Below, in pieces: positions 45,179-55,704 of a stretch of 64,000 nucleotides of DNA. Source of the DNA: Adiantum capillus-veneris (Eukaryota > Streptophyta > Polypodiopsida > Polypodiales > Pteridaceae); NCBI GenBank assembly GCA_014529385.2, contig CM043969.1, positions 11,610,148-11,674,147 of the forward strand, given 5' to 3'. How positions within the stretch are numbered: the stretch's first letter is position 1; the number at the start of each line of letters is the position of its first letter. Made by a program: the position numbers and the translations under genes. Below the pieces are notes generated by a model. That model was not told the origin of the DNA, ran no database searches, and saw only the letters and a list, made by a program, of their open reading frames with translations.

Positions 45179-47223
45179 CTGCTCACATACAGAGTGCACA
45201 CACACACACCTACACACACTCTGGGAAGGTGCTGCCGGAAAACACACCTTTTGAAGGAAAAGCAAGGAGGGAGGTGGTGTCGAATTCTCGCCTCAACAAG
45301 CTCGATTAGATCAGAGAATCGAGAGGATTATCAGCCCTTAATCACGGTAACCACGGTTTAATTAATGCTTTCTGCAAATCCTTTTCATTACCGTCTAAAT
45401 TTCTCGTCTATTATGCTTATTCCTAGTCGTAATTCTCTATAATTACTCTCTAAATTCTCATTAACCATATTCTATTATGTAATCATCATCCCATAGCTGA
45501 AATATCAGCCATTCATCACTCTCAATTAATGATTAGAGAATAATTACCAGAATTTTCTCTCTCTAGGCAGTATAGTAATTAATCGGTAAGCTAGTAATTG
45601 TGTAGATTGATGAGAACCACTCTTTCTATCACGCATTAATATTGTAGGTGATTTAGATTCACCTTTGTTATGCATTAAGATATAATTAAGGTAAGATTAA
45701 TCTGTCATTAAGTCTCTAAGAGATGGTTTTTCTCACACCTATGCATGCGGTGACTCTGCACCCTCTAATTGCTAGGAAAGAGATTAATCATACTTAATTC
45801 ATCTCTCTGGTAATTCCAATAGTGAAATCCTAATTATTCTTGATCATGTAAGCCGAATAATTATCTTAGAGCCGGTTCCCATAGGATTATGTGCCATCCT
45901 TAATGATTGCTTTATGAAAGAAATCTAGACTCTCATATAGGAGGGATTAATTGATGTCACTAATCTACCCATTGGACTGTTATGATGCTTGTGAACCTTA
46001 GCTCTTTCCAAGCTAATCATTTAAAGTAGTGAGAAATGGCCCCGGTTAAGAGGACGCGCTTGGTGGTGCCCATGATCGCGAAGCAGGAACGAGCAATGTC
46101 AACGGAAAGGGGAAGGCTCCCATGGAGGAACAAATACCGGCCATCTCACGCGCCATCGATGAAGAAGGGGAAGAGGTAGATCATATTTTTATTCAAGTTG
46201 TTTAAACTAACATCACATACGCTAGTTAGGAATGCTCATATCCCCAAACATGTTGGAGAAATCCGACGGAAACCTCGGCATTGAAAGCATTGTACATTAA
46301 GTTCTAAAGTAGGAAGGAAATGATTGATGGGAATGCTGTTTGCAATAGGAAAGAATGTTTGCTAGGGAAAATTTAGCTCGGCATGTTCATTCTATTTCCA
46401 ATGTTGAATTAGTCATGAACCCCCTCCTGATCACAGGGGCAGAGTTCCTGGTTAAGGGCTCTTGAATCCACGATTGCTGGTTAAGCGGTGGATACCCACG
46501 TCTGCTGGTTAAGCGGTGGGAATGTCCATGTCGTGCTTTCTATGCGGTGGACATACCTAGTTGTATGGGCAGCTAGGCGACAATGGGAGGAGTAAACTCT
46601 CGCTGGAGGGGGGATGTTGTACCTCCAAAACATTGGAATTTTTATGAATAAGTTTGAGTAGAATTTTTACTAGAATTCTGTCTTGGTGTTGTTTGCAATA
46701 CTGTTTGAAGGGCTGTATCCATGAACAATGTGATTCGGAATTAAACAAGGAATCTTTATGTTGAACAACCTTTGTGGTAGTAATTAGGTCACACAAGGAA
46801 GTGTGAGTGTGGGGGTGGAAAGTGGGGGCTTGGCTCAGGTTGCCAATGCCTACGAGATGGGTGGTCCCGATTGGTCGGGAACTCTCTGTCCCCATTGTGC
46901 TTACTTCGATATTAGTAATACTCATTGCCCCTAGAGCGGCGAATCCTCGAGAGTACGTGCCTATGAAACATGGGGAAAAAGGCACTCGGGATTTCTCTCC
47001 TCTTGGAAGGTGGGTTTTAAGATCGCTAGATAGTTAAGTACGCTTCCCCTGCGAGGTGGAGCTAGATCTCATTGCTAGTAGGCTCGAACTCGACTCACTT
47101 TGTGATGAGAGATCGTCCGCTAGTTGATCCCTGAACCATTTTGTTTGCTTCCGCTATAGATCTAGTGGCCACCAGGTTTACCATCAGATCCGTTGTTTGA
47201 TACGACGGGGTGGGGACCTCACA
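44450..47223 (+). repeat. E6 5' LTR
   Basis: 2,774 bp, unusually long. Contains a CA run (45118-45176), CCTATTTAAAG (near 45100) as a TATA-like box just before it, an ATG-led frame at 46036, and a short imperfect triple repeat GGTTAAGCGGTGG-type (46475-46556). Confidence 0.9.
46036..46179 (+). CDS. Candidate first gag exon inside the E6 LTR
   Basis: ATG at 46036 begins MAPVKRTRLVV and stays open for 47 codons. Shifting frame by one base after ACGCGCTTG gives GAHDREAGTSNVNGKGK then APMEEQIPAISRAIDEEGEEV, which looks like a gag N-terminus, and is followed by GAG|GTAGAT, a possible splice donor. A matching acceptor CTGGATAG near 47724-47731 precedes gag. The same ORF is at 50435 in the other LTR. 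Speculative. Confidence 0.3.
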   Translation: MAPVKRTRLVVPMIAKQERAMSTERGRLPWRNKYRPSHAPSMKKGKR

Positions 47224-47225
47224 CC

Positions 47226-47237
47226 TAGTATCAGAGC
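47226..47237 (+). promoter_or_regulatory. E6 primer-binding site (tRNA-iMet)
   Basis: TAGTATCAGAGC, one mismatch to TGGTATCAGAGC, two bases after the 5' LTR. Confidence 0.75.
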
Positions 47238-47734
47238 TATAGGTTTACGAACTGGAAAATGATGTTGTTTGAAATTTTAAAAACTAAGGGATTGTAGAAT
47301 AGCTCATACTCAAAGCTTGAGCATGATGTTTCCCTGAATAATGACATTGGATTTGTCTAGTGGATTGTCTCCTGAGTGATGTTAAAGAGTTTTACTCGTT
47401 GAGCTTGTCGGGATTCAGTGGGTTCCACATGATGTTTTTTTTGAGAAGTCGTTGGTGCGACTAGTGCTGCGGGCAGGTAGCCTGTTGATGCACATAAAGT
47501 TATAAGTATGGATCAAAGCTCTCAAGTAAAGTTTTTACCATTATTTATCGGACAATTTTGGATGTATTCAATGGAATTTAAATGGTGGAATGGTTAAAAT
47601 CCTTTGTGATAGATGTACAGATTAAGTAGGCTGGTTAAGCCCAAACGTTAAATTTCTTCTTGAGTATGGAAAAGCTTAGGTTCATTTGAGAAGAGTGCTA
47701 TAGTAATGAGTTTTATACCACTGGATAGGCACCG

Positions 47735-48676
47735 CCTGCTGCTCTCTACTCGGCAGCGCAAGAGAAGAAGCTCCTCCTTAAACAAGCTCAGCCTCCAACC
47801 TTTAAAGGCGAAGGGGCAAATGTGGAAAGAGATGCAGAAGTATGGATGGATGCTATGGATGACTATTTCGAAGCTGCGAGAACTCAACCCGAGAACCAAA
47901 CCATGCTTGCAATGTTCCGCTTGTCTGGTGATGCCAAGATTTGGTGGAAACAACATTGCAGGGACTTGGATATCAAGGGATCTTCCCAGTCATGGGAAGA
48001 CATCAAGGCTGCTGTGATGGAGCGTTACTTACCACCCGTCTATAAAACCTTGAAGATGAACGAGTTCTTTTCCCTTCGGCATCTAACTTCATCTGTCCAA
48101 GAATATTATTCAAAGTTTGTCACTCTTCGGAGATATGCTCCTAAGATGACATTGGAACAACAGGTAGCACGGTTCTGCCAAGGACTCATCGACCCCCTGA
48201 ACAACTGACTAGAAGCTCTCAGGCCAGTAACTTTTCAAGATGCCTTGCTAAGGGCCAAACCATTAGCTAAAGAGATTCAGAGGGCTACCCAAGATAGTCA
48301 ATACTATTTGTCAAAAACGGCCAGGACAGACAACTGGAGTAATAGACCAATCAACCCTGCATACGACCATCGTCCGGTAGTAGCTACCACGACAGCTACC
48401 GAGTTTCCCAATATAAGATGCTTTGAGTGCCAGGAGTATGGACATTACAAAAGTCGACGTCCAAAAAGGATTTCCCAAACATCCGGTGCTAATAATGTAC
48501 CTCTGAACGCCAACAGGCGAGGTCAGCCAAACGAAAGAGGAGGCCGAGGAAGAGGAAACATAGGACAAGGAAGTAGAGCTTTCGCTAATGCCGCAGTGAG
48601 ACAACCAACTGTGGGTGATGAAGCTGATGAGAGAGCAGCAATGTATGATGCAACTGCTAATCCTAGTGAGCAATAA
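47735..48676 (+). pseudogene. E6 gag
   Basis: Reads QPPTFKGEGANVERDAEVWMD... into an open frame from 47822 broken by one TGA at 48206-48208, then open to 48676. Retrotrans_gag core: WMDAMDDYFEAARTQPENQ, FRLSGDAKIWWKQHCRD, SWEDIKAAVMERYLPP, EYYSKFVTLRRYAP, RFCQGL. Zinc knuckle CFECQEYGHYKSRR has the last Cys changed to Arg. A glycine/arginine-rich RNA-binding stretch follows (RGGRGRGNIGQ). The TGA fits CGA to TGA at a CpG. No pol follows. Confidence 0.82.
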
Positions 48677-48858
48677 ATCAAGCACCAGAATCTCATCAAA
48701 GTTCAGCAGAATAAGATGCATAAAGCTAAAGACTACTCTATTATCAAAGGATATCTTTACTTTAGACAAAGGATATATGTACCTAAGTAGTTAGCATAGA
48801 GTTTATCCAGATGTATTCTTGAGATGAGGACATCTCAAATTTTTCACGTTGGGGAGGT

Positions 48859-49524
48859 TGTAAGGTCTCTGACCCCAACCAAAAAGAGCACCCTTGTACC
48901 ATGAAATGATCATAATGGAAAAAAGTTACTATTTTTAGCAGTTTTCCGAATTCTGTCAGTGCCATGATGTTTAAAATGTCATAAAGCTTCGAAATGTGAA
49001 TTAAAATAATTTTTGTGAAAAATTTCTAAATATAGTAAGTTTTTGGTCACCCAAACCGTCCAGTCTCAACCGTCTCGAAAATCTGCACCTGTATCCAGAA
49101 ATTGAAAAAAATGCATTTTCGGACCTCGGGGACTGCTAAATATGGCAGGTACTCGGGCTAGTACGTCTTAGTTAGAGCTTCGTATAGCAATTTATGGCAT
49201 CAAAATCCGATTCATATGACCCGTTTTAGCCTAGAACCAAATTTTCTAAAAATTGTCCGCGGAGGTACCGGGGGCTCGAGGCTGTGTGGGAACAGGTCCC
49301 AGCCCACTCCAAGCCTGCTTTAGCAGCTAGGGGGTGCCCTCTTGCTTTGTGGGAGTCTTGGGGAAGCTACCAAGCGTGCAACTCAGTGTGAGAGTCAGTT
49401 TACTGAGCCAACTGGACACTTAGTGGGTAGGCAACTGGACTTGCCATGCAAGGACTGAGTGCTCACCCAGATGCATTTAGCAACCCAGATCGATTTTCAG
49501 CTTGAGGAGGCCTATTTAAAGACC

Positions 49525-49578
<54 letters not shown>

Positions 49579-51621
49579 CTCACACACATAGTGCACACAC
49601 ACACACCTACACACACTCTGGGAAGGTGCTGTCGGAACACATACCTTTTGAAGGAGAAGCAAGGAGGGAGGTGGTGTCGAATTCTCACCTCGAGAAGCTC
49701 GATTAGATCAGAGAATCGAGAGGATTATCAGCCCTTAATCACGATAACCACGGTTTAATTAATGCTTTCTGCAAATCCTTTTCATTACCGCCTAAATTTC
49801 TCGTCTATTATGCTTATTCCTAGTCGTAATTCTCTATAATTACTCTCTAAATTCTCATTAACCATATTCTATTATGTAATCATCATCCCATAGCTGAATT
49901 ATCAGCCATTCATCACTCTCAATTAATGATTAGAGAATAATTACCAGAATTTTCTCTCTCTAGGCAGTATAGTAATTAATCGGTAAGCTAGTAATTGTGT
50001 AGATTGATGAGAACCACTCTTTCTATCACGCATTAATATTGTAGCTGATTTAGATTCACCTTTGTTATGCATTAAGATATAATTAAGGTAAGATTAATCT
50101 GTCATTAAGTCTCTAAGAGATGGTTTTTCTCACACCTATGCTTGCGGTGACTCTGTACCCTCTAATTGCTAGGAAAGAGATTAATCATACTTAATTCATC
50201 TCTCTGGTAATTCCAATAGTGAAATCCTAATTATTCTTGATCATGTAAGCCGAATAATTATCTTAGAGCCGGTTCCCATAGGATTATGTGCCATCCTTAA
50301 TGATTGCTTTATGAAAGAAATCTAGACTCTCATATAGGAGGGATTAATTGATGTCACTAATCTACCCATTGGACTGTTATGATGCTTGTGAACCTTAGCT
50401 CTTTCTCCAAGCTAATCATTTAAAGTAGTGAGAAATGGCCCCGGTTAAGAGGACGCGCTTAGTGGTGCCCATGATCGCGAAGCAGGAACGAGCAATGTCA
50501 ACGGAAAGGGGAAGGCTCCCATGGAGGAACAAATACCGGCCATCTCACGCGCCATCGATGAAGAAGGGGAAGAGGTAGATCATATTTTTATTCAAGTTGT
50601 TTAAACTAACATTACATACGCTAGTTAGGAATGCTCATATCCCCAAACATGTTGGAGAAATCCGACGGAAACCTCGGCATTGAAAGCATTGTACATTAAG
50701 TTCTAAAGTAGGAAGGAAATGATTGATGGGAATGTTGTTTGCAATAGGAAAGAATGTCTGCTAGGGAAAATTTAGCTCGACATGTTCATTCTATTTCCAA
50801 TGTTGAATTAGTCATGAACCCCCTCCTGATCACAGGGGCAGAGTTCCTGGTTAAGGGCTCTTGAATCCACGACTCTTGGTTAAGCGGTGGATACCCACGT
50901 CTACTCGTTAAGCGGTGGGAATGTCCATGTCGTGCTTTCTATGCGGTGGACATACCTAGTTGTATGGGCAGCTAGGCGACAACGGGAGGAGTAAACTCTC
51001 GCTGGAGGGGGGATGTTGTACCTCCAAAACATTGGAATTTTTATGAATAAGTTTGAGTAGAATTTTTACTAGAATTCTGTCTTGGTGTTGTTTGCAATAC
51101 TGGTTGAAGGGCTGTATCAACGAACAATGTGATTCGGAATTAAACAAGGAATCTTTATGTTGAACAACCTTTGTGGTAGTAATTAGGTCACACAAGGAAG
51201 TGTGAGTGTGGGGGTGGAAAGTGGGGGCTTGGCTCAGGTTGCCAATGCCTACGAGATGGGTGGTCCCGATTGGTCGGAAACTCTCTGTCCCCATTGTGCT
51301 TACTTCGATATTAGTAATACTCATTGCCCCTAGAGCGGCGAATCCTCGAGAGTACGTGCCTCTGAAACATGGGGAAAAAGGCACTCGGGGTTTCTCTCCT
51401 CTTGGAAGGTGGGTCTTAGGATTGCTAGATAGTTAAGTACGCTTCCCCTGCGAGGTGGAGCTAGATCTCATTGCTAGTAGGCTCGAACTCGACTCACTTT
51501 GTGATGAGAGATCGTCCGCTAGTTGATCCCTGAACCATTTTGTTTGCTTCCGCTATAGATCTAGTGGCCACAGGTTTACCATCAGATCCGTTGTTTGATA
51601 TGACTGGGTGGGGACCTCACA
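48859..51621 (+). repeat. E6 3' LTR
   Basis: 2,763 bp, direct repeat of 44450-47223 with few substitutions and a shorter CA run (49527-49575). Confidence 0.9.
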
Positions 51622-52561
51622 TTTGCCTTGGAGCCCAAACTAGCTCTGGACTAGGTGTGTAGCATTCTTTGATCTTTTCCTTCCCACAGTCTGCCATTGG
51701 CTTTAGCGTTACACTGTTTGACTCATATGGGTTTGTTGTCGATAGGGAAGGAATCAATTTACGTTTAGGTACCCAGATTTGCTCATTTCCATCATAGTAG
51801 CCTTGGGCTTCTAATAGTCGTTTTGGAATCCATCGTGATTTAGTCTTGACTCTCCTAGGGCGCGCTCTTGGTTTTCCAGGGAAAGTTTTTCTTGGAATGG
51901 ATGGGAGGGTTGAGGTAGTTGAAAGTAAGGCCTTGGGGACCCATTTATATGTACTCTTAGGTTGTGCAGGTTGAGTACTTGCAATATTACTGCTTGCTAC
52001 AACTACAAGTGTTGAAGTGCTACGTTCATGGGTAGCCGGCAAAGACGAGTTAACCACCTTGGCTTGTGAATGTTGACTATCCTTCAACTTTGCTAGAGTT
52101 TGCAACGTAGGTGACTTTTCTTGAATGATAGGGGTAAGAGTCGGTGGTCGCGTCGTGACACTACCAGTATCCCAATCAATAGTGCATTTGGTTGCCAACA
52201 TCTACGTGCGTCCCAAGTTTACGTTGCCTTCCATAGCTCCCGCGGGCATGACTAGAAACCTCTGCACTATGCTTTCATTGTCATAGACAACAGGGGTCTG
52301 AAGGACTCCAAGAATAGCAGTTTTCTTTTTATTAATGCCCTTGACTTGCATCGTACTCGGGGATAGGGTCGGTTTCCCTAATTGACACCAAACTCCATAG
52401 GATAACAAATTGTGTTTAGCCCCCGTATCTAATAAGGCATTGTATAGTACTTTCCGATAGGGGCTATTTAGCTCAATTGGGTATCGTAGGGGTGGCTCAG
52501 ATTCTAATGAGTCGTCATCTGTGTCCTCGAAAAATGCTTGCGTGATTCCTAGATTAGCCTC
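51617..52561 (-). pseudogene. E5 second retropepsin-like domain and W-x-P-K tail, in frame after integrase
   Basis: Same frame as the pol segment, separated from it by TGA 52562-52564 and containing TAG 52202-52204. It reads FFEDTDDDSLESEPPLRYP, then YNALLDTGAKHNLLS, a textbook retropepsin D-T-G-A site, then FLVMPAGAMEGNVNLGRT(stop)MLATKCTIDW where the ILG-type second motif is expected (the TAG probably replaces W or Q). The tail has three W-x-P-K motifs (YKWVPKALL, SRWIPKRLLEAQGYY, QIWVPKRKL). Location downstream of integrase is unusual. Whether it acts as a protease or a structural domain is unknown. Confidence 0.7.
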
Positions 52562-55504
52562 TCATTGGCGTCTAAGACGTTGTTGTCGTTCTCGAGCCTC
52601 AACTCTTGCTTGGATTTTTTTAGGCTCTACTTGTTCCTTGGCAGCCTTCTTTTGATGGATGGCTTGCAACTCTTCCTGGCTTAGAGGATCATAATATCTT
52701 TTGAATTTACTCCCATTAAGGAATCCAATGGTTTCAACTCCATCTAGAGTCTCCACACGAATGGTACCTTGCGGGGTAATTTCACACACTCGATATGGTC
52801 CCTTACCAGCGTATTTCAGTTTCTTCTTTTCATTACGTACCCCGTACATAAGAAATTTATCACCAACCTTGATGTCTTTATCCTTTAAATGGCTATCAAA
52901 CCACTTCTTTCTCCTATCCTTCTCCACTATAGCATTTTGCACAGCTAATTGCCTTTCTTCATCTAGCCTTTCCAGGATATATAATCGCTCCACGAAGGGG
53001 TTACCATCCCAACCTTCTTGAGAAGCTACTTGAAGATTACGAATGACAAACTTCCATGGCATAACTGATTCTTGGCCATACACCATCTTAAACCGTGCGC
53101 AATTAATAGCAACTTTATACGCAGTACGATAAACCCATAAAGCTGATGTAAGCTTTAGGTCCCAATCAGTGCGATGAGCCTCAACTGTCTTTGTCAAAAT
53201 GGAGATGAGAGTTTTGTTGGTACTCTCAGCTTGGCCATTTTCTTGGGGATAATAGGGTATAGACTTGTGGTGAGATATCATGAAGTTTGATGTGAGTTCT
53301 TTTATTACTTCATTTATAAAATGAGTTCCATTGTCACTCACAAGTTCAAAGGGGCATCCAAAACGTGTGATAATGTTCTCAAAGAGGAACTTAGCTGTTG
53401 TTTTTGCATTCGCCTTTCGTGTTGCTTTTGCTTCATCCCATTTGGTTACATAGTCGGTAGCCACAATGATATATCGTGATTGCGTGTTACGTGCAACCGG
53501 ACTAATCGGTCCTACAAAGTCTAAGCCCCACTTTTCAAATGGTTGGGTTACCTTGATGGGATGTAGAGGCATCCTATCACTTCTTTGTGGCTTCTTGAAG
53601 CGTTGGCATTCATCACATCCCTTTGCAAAAAGTGATGCACCCTTAAACAGAGTGGGCCACCAATAGCCTGACTGTAAGATCTTTCGGGCAGTCAACTTTC
53701 CTGAAAAGTTACCACCAGCTACGCCCATGTGTGCCTCTTGTAGAATATATAAATACTCATCCTCGAGGGCACAGTGTCTAAGAACATCATCTTTTCCTCT
53801 CTTATAGAGAGTTCCAACCAGTAAGCAATAGGGTTCGCATTCCTTGATTAATTTTCGAGCTATATCTTTTCGCAGTTCTTTGGGTGGAAAACCATTAACT
53901 AAGAAGTTAACAATCTTTTCACTCCATTCAGGCATTGTCTCAACAATGAACAAAGGAGTATCAGGCAATTCATCATCAACCCCCGTAGGAGCATCGCCAT
54001 TAGGGATACGAGATAAATGATCCACCATGACATGTTTCCTCCCAGGCCTCACAACAACGGTGAAGTCAAACTCAAGAAGAATTAACAACCATTGTGTAAT
54101 TCGACCTGTGGAACACGGCTTGTTTACCAAATATAGCAATGCTTGATGATCAACATAAAACACAAACTTGGTAGCAAGAAGGTAATAGCGAAATTTCTTT
54201 ATTGCGTAAATCATAGCTAGACCTTCGCGCTCTGTAGTAGTGTAGTTCATCTCGGCATCATTTAATTGGCGACTTGCAAAGCCAATAGGGTAGTCCAATT
54301 TATGTTCTCCTGGTTGAGTTAGAACACTCCCAATAGCAAAATTTGATGCATCAATATGCACATGAAAAGGTACATTCCAATCATGTGTTCGCAGGATTGG
54401 AGCACTTGTTAGGGCCTTCTTTAATAACTCATAAGATTGATGACATTCTTCCATCCAGTGAAACTCAATAAGAAGCTTGTACAATGGACGCGCTATCTCG
54501 GCAAAGTTTAAAATAAACCTTCGATAATAACCAACATGGCCCATAAATCTTTGAACTCCTTTATAGTTAGTAGGTGGTGGCAAATCGGCAATGGCTTTAA
54601 TCTTACTCTCATCTGTGGATATCCCGTTCTTGGACACTATATGCCCTAGAATGACTCCATGCTTAACCCAAAATTGGCATTTGAAAGGGTTCAATGAGAT
54701 GCGATAAAATCTGCACCTTTCAAATATTTTTCGTAGATATAACAAATGCTTCTCCCAAGAAGAATAAACACAAAGGTCGTCTAGGAAAGCTTCACAAAAC
54801 TCCCTTAGAAATTCTTTAAACACAGTGTTTATTAATCGTTGGAATGTAGCCGGGGCATTTGTTAAGCCAAAAGCCATAACACGAAATGCAAACACTCCAA
54901 ACTCTGTGATAAAAGTAGTTTTAGCTTGGTCCTCTAATGCAATTGTGATTTGATTGTAACCAGAGTACCCATCTAAAAAGCTATAAGCTTCCTTGCCCGC
55001 AACTCTTTCAAGCACATGTTCTGAATATGGCAAGGGATAATGATCTCTCCTAGTAGCTGCATTAACTTTCCCATTATTTTTTGGCACAATGACTATTGGA
55101 GAAACCCATTCTGAGTGCTCAATAGGGTATATGAATCCACATTGGATAAGTTTTTCAATCTCCTCTTGTACAATTTTGGCGTACTTAGGACTCATTGGAT
55201 ATGGTCGTTGCTGGACGGGTTTAGCAGTGTTGATCATGGGAATTGTATGTTGCACCACAGAAGGTGGAACGCCCTTCATGTCATGATATGTCCAAGAAAA
55301 GATATCCTTGTATTCCTTGAGGAGCTCCTTAAGTACAGCCTCTTCAGTTTTGGTAAGGTCTTGAGCAATAAAGACTGGTTTAGACTCCTCACCTGGTTCT
55401 ACTAATTCTATCTCTTTAACTACCGTTGGACCATCATAGACTCCACTACCTCCATTGGTAGGTATTCGTTGGGCTTTGGCATACACAACCTTTCGCTCCC
55501 CCAT
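52562..55504 (-). pseudogene. E5 pol: reverse transcriptase, RNase H, integrase
   Basis: 980-residue open frame. RT about 90-330: HSEWVSPIVIVPKNNGK, then motif A FLDGYSGYNQI, MAFGLTNAPATFQ, FLDDLCVYS. The stretch normally between NGK and NAAT (the CVDYRKL block, about 10 residues) is deleted in frame. RNase H about 390-510: HIDASNFAIGSVL, TEREGLAMIYAI, YVDHQALLYL. Integrase about 590-880: the second His of HHCC is Asn (GGNF), CDEC kept; catalytic residues in WGLDFVGPI, VSDNGTHFI and PQENGQAESTN. C-terminal GPY/F module (YAGKGPYRVCEI) and no chromodomain. Long and open, but likely inactive. Confidence 0.92.
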
Positions 55505-55704
55505 GGTATAAGATTTAAAATGTTCAGAGCCATATGTAAGGCAACAGGCTCTTGTCCTGACAGAGACCTTTCTTTTAGTTCTGCCTCCTTTTGTTGTTGA
55601 GCTAACTCTCAGTTTTGACGTCTTTTTATAGTTCGACTCAATTTCGGCTCTGTAACCTCCAATTGAGCGAGGTCAATGGGTTGCGGGCTGCACCACATGA
55701 CACT

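Larger units (their letters stand above)
44450..51621 (+). mobile_element. E6: gag-only LTR retrotransposon (TR-GAG type), nested in E5
   Basis: 7,172 bp, perfect target duplication TTTGC (44445-44449 and 51622-51626). LTRs of 2,774 and 2,763 bp begin TGTAAGGTC and end GACCTCACA. Initiator-Met primer site 47226-47237; purine tract GGGGAGGT at 48851-48858. The internal region is only 1,635 bp and encodes gag with a zinc knuckle but no protease, RT or integrase: the terminal-repeat-with-GAG class, dependent on a partner for pol. Copies of the LTR are very similar, so this insertion is younger than E5. Confidence 0.9.

Noticed and set aside
45050..45361. 103-aa frame with HTHTHT stretch
   Set aside because: Spans the CA microsatellite in the E6 LTR; same for 49459-49758.
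46557..47037. 142-aa minus and 76-aa plus frames in E6 LTRs, repeated at 50956-51436
   Set aside because: Conserved only because the two LTRs are copies of each other; opposite strands overlap and no domain is seen.
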